Positions 63,438 to 64,000 of a stretch of DNA of 64,000 nucleotides are shown piece after piece. Position 1 is the stretch's first letter, and every line of letters starts with the position of its first letter. The DNA lies in assembly GCA_964569425.1 (NCBI GenBank), contig CAZMVD010000007.1, positions 1 to 64,000 on the forward strand. The letters are read 5' to 3'. The position numbers were made by a program, and so were the translations under genes. The notes beneath the pieces were generated by a model. The model ran no database searches. It saw only the letters and a list, made by a program, of their open reading frames with translations, and had not been told where the DNA came from. Source of the DNA: JACQXM01 sp964569425 (lineage in GTDB: Bacteria > Planctomycetota > Phycisphaerae > UBA1845).

Positions 63438-63477
63438 CGGCTCGTTTGCCGGGGCCAAGCCCCATGGGAGAGCTTGA

Positions 63478-63795
63478 ATGTTTGCGATCATCAGTGACGG
63501 CGGAAACCAGTACAAGGTCGAAGAAGGTCTGGTGTTCGAGGTGCAGCGGCGGGACCTGCCGGAGGGCGCCACCAGCCTCGATTTCGACCGCATCCTGATG
63601 GTCGGCAACGTGGAGGGCGGCCCGAAGATCGGCACGCCGATCGTCGAAGGCGCCAAAGTCACCACCACGGTGGTGCAGGAGCTGAAGGGTGACAAGATCG
63701 TCATTCGCAAGTTCCGGCGGCGGAAGAACTATTCGCGCAAGCAGGGCCACCGGCAACAATACCTGCAACTCAAGGTCGAGAAGATCCACGTCTGA
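63478..63795 (+). CDS. rplU: 50S ribosomal protein bL21
   Basis: 105 aa, normal length. MFAIISDGGNQYKVEEGLVF, the central DRILMVGNVEGGPKIGTPIV, and the basic end KIVIRKFRRRKNYSRKQGHR identify it. It binds 23S rRNA. The usual next gene rpmA does not follow; about 165 bases on, a minus-strand gene end appears. Confidence 0.97.
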   Translation: MFAIISDGGNQYKVEEGLVFEVQRRDLPEGATSLDFDRILMVGNVEGGPKIGTPIVEGAKVTTTVVQELKGDKIVIRKFRRRKNYSRKQGHRQQYLQLKVEKIHV

Positions 63796-63961
63796 CGCGG
63801 CCGCAAGGGCCGTTTGCTGAATGAGGAATGTGCCAGCGCACGTTCCGCAGACAGTTCGATCACGCCGGCACGGTAATCAAGAACCCGCGGCACCGGCGGG
63901 CATCGTTCGCCATGAAACCAGGGGCGTTGACGGCACCGGGCGACTGACGGCCGGTGCGGGG

Positions 63962-64000
63962 CTATTTCGGGTCGGGCTCAGGTTGCGCTTCCGCCTGGGT
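63962..64000 (-). CDS. C-terminal end of a minus-strand gene (partial)
   Basis: The last 39 bases on the minus strand read TQAEAQPEPDPK then TAG, a plausible acidic/Pro-rich C-terminus entering from the right edge. Twelve residues are too few for identification. The 166 bases between it and rplU show only a short hairpin near 63797 and no gene. Confidence 0.25.
   Translation of the reverse strand, partial: TQAEAQPEPDPK

Noticed and set aside
61954..63477. Plus-strand frame of 507 codons opposite the OPT transporter
   Set aside because: Asp/Glu/Gly/His-rich shadow of a hydrophobic membrane protein gene, ending at the rplU leader.

Overview
The window is GC-rich and protein-dense and looks like a chromosomal piece of a planctomycete, probably Phycisphaerae-like. 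That placement is inference. It rests on a type II secretion locus with hugely extended secretin N-domains, exosortase-sorted (PEP-CTERM) proteins, a CHASE2 Ser/Thr kinase, FHA/SpoIIE-type signalling, and secreted Cys-rich proteins. No rRNA, tRNA, CRISPR, prophage or IS transposase was seen.

Region 1 (1-22441, + strand) is a type II secretion / pseudopilus operon. It holds a 5'-truncated minor pseudopilin, GspJ, GspK, a PilM/GspL-like actin-fold protein, a PilO/GspM-like protein carrying a PKD domain, a giant secretin-N-domain repeat protein, the secretin GspD (about 1,498 aa with about 13 N-domain-like units), and two small lipoproteins. The giant repeat protein would be about 2,989 aa but is interrupted in this sequence by a frameshift in a run of 12 G. 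A MITE-like inverted-repeat element and a second hairpin lie between the giant protein and gspD. Ribonuclease D follows, coupled by a TTGA overlap.

Region 2 (23684-36917, - strand) is the core information-processing block. In transcription order it contains purD, a promoter plus terminator unit that looks like an RNA gene or attenuated leader, nusA, infB, a Zn-ribbon membrane protein, a DUF503 protein, rbfA, an HhH-GPD-like protein, a giant TPR lipoprotein and yebC.

Region 3 (37339-45025) carries a double-ACT protein, a small lipoprotein, truB, mscL, a duplicated-domain lipoprotein controlled with a TetR regulator through matching operators, and a CHASE2 Ser/Thr kinase coupled to a lipoprotein.

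Region 4 (45135-56146) is a mixed accessory stretch. It holds a trypsin-like secreted protease, tryptophan 2,3-dioxygenase, an FHA-GAF-SpoIIE phosphatase, two PEP-CTERM proteins with strong terminators, a methyltransferase, a PhzF-like protein, a lipid-kinase-like protein, a YkgJ-type Cys-cluster protein and a secreted Cys-rich protein.

Region 5 (56458-64000) holds a DnaJ/CbpA chaperone with a small membrane protein and a pteridine-reductase-like SDR, an SLC13/TrkA-C transporter, a DUF202 protein, an OPT-family transporter broken by one in-frame stop, ribosomal protein bL21, and the last codons of a further minus-strand gene.
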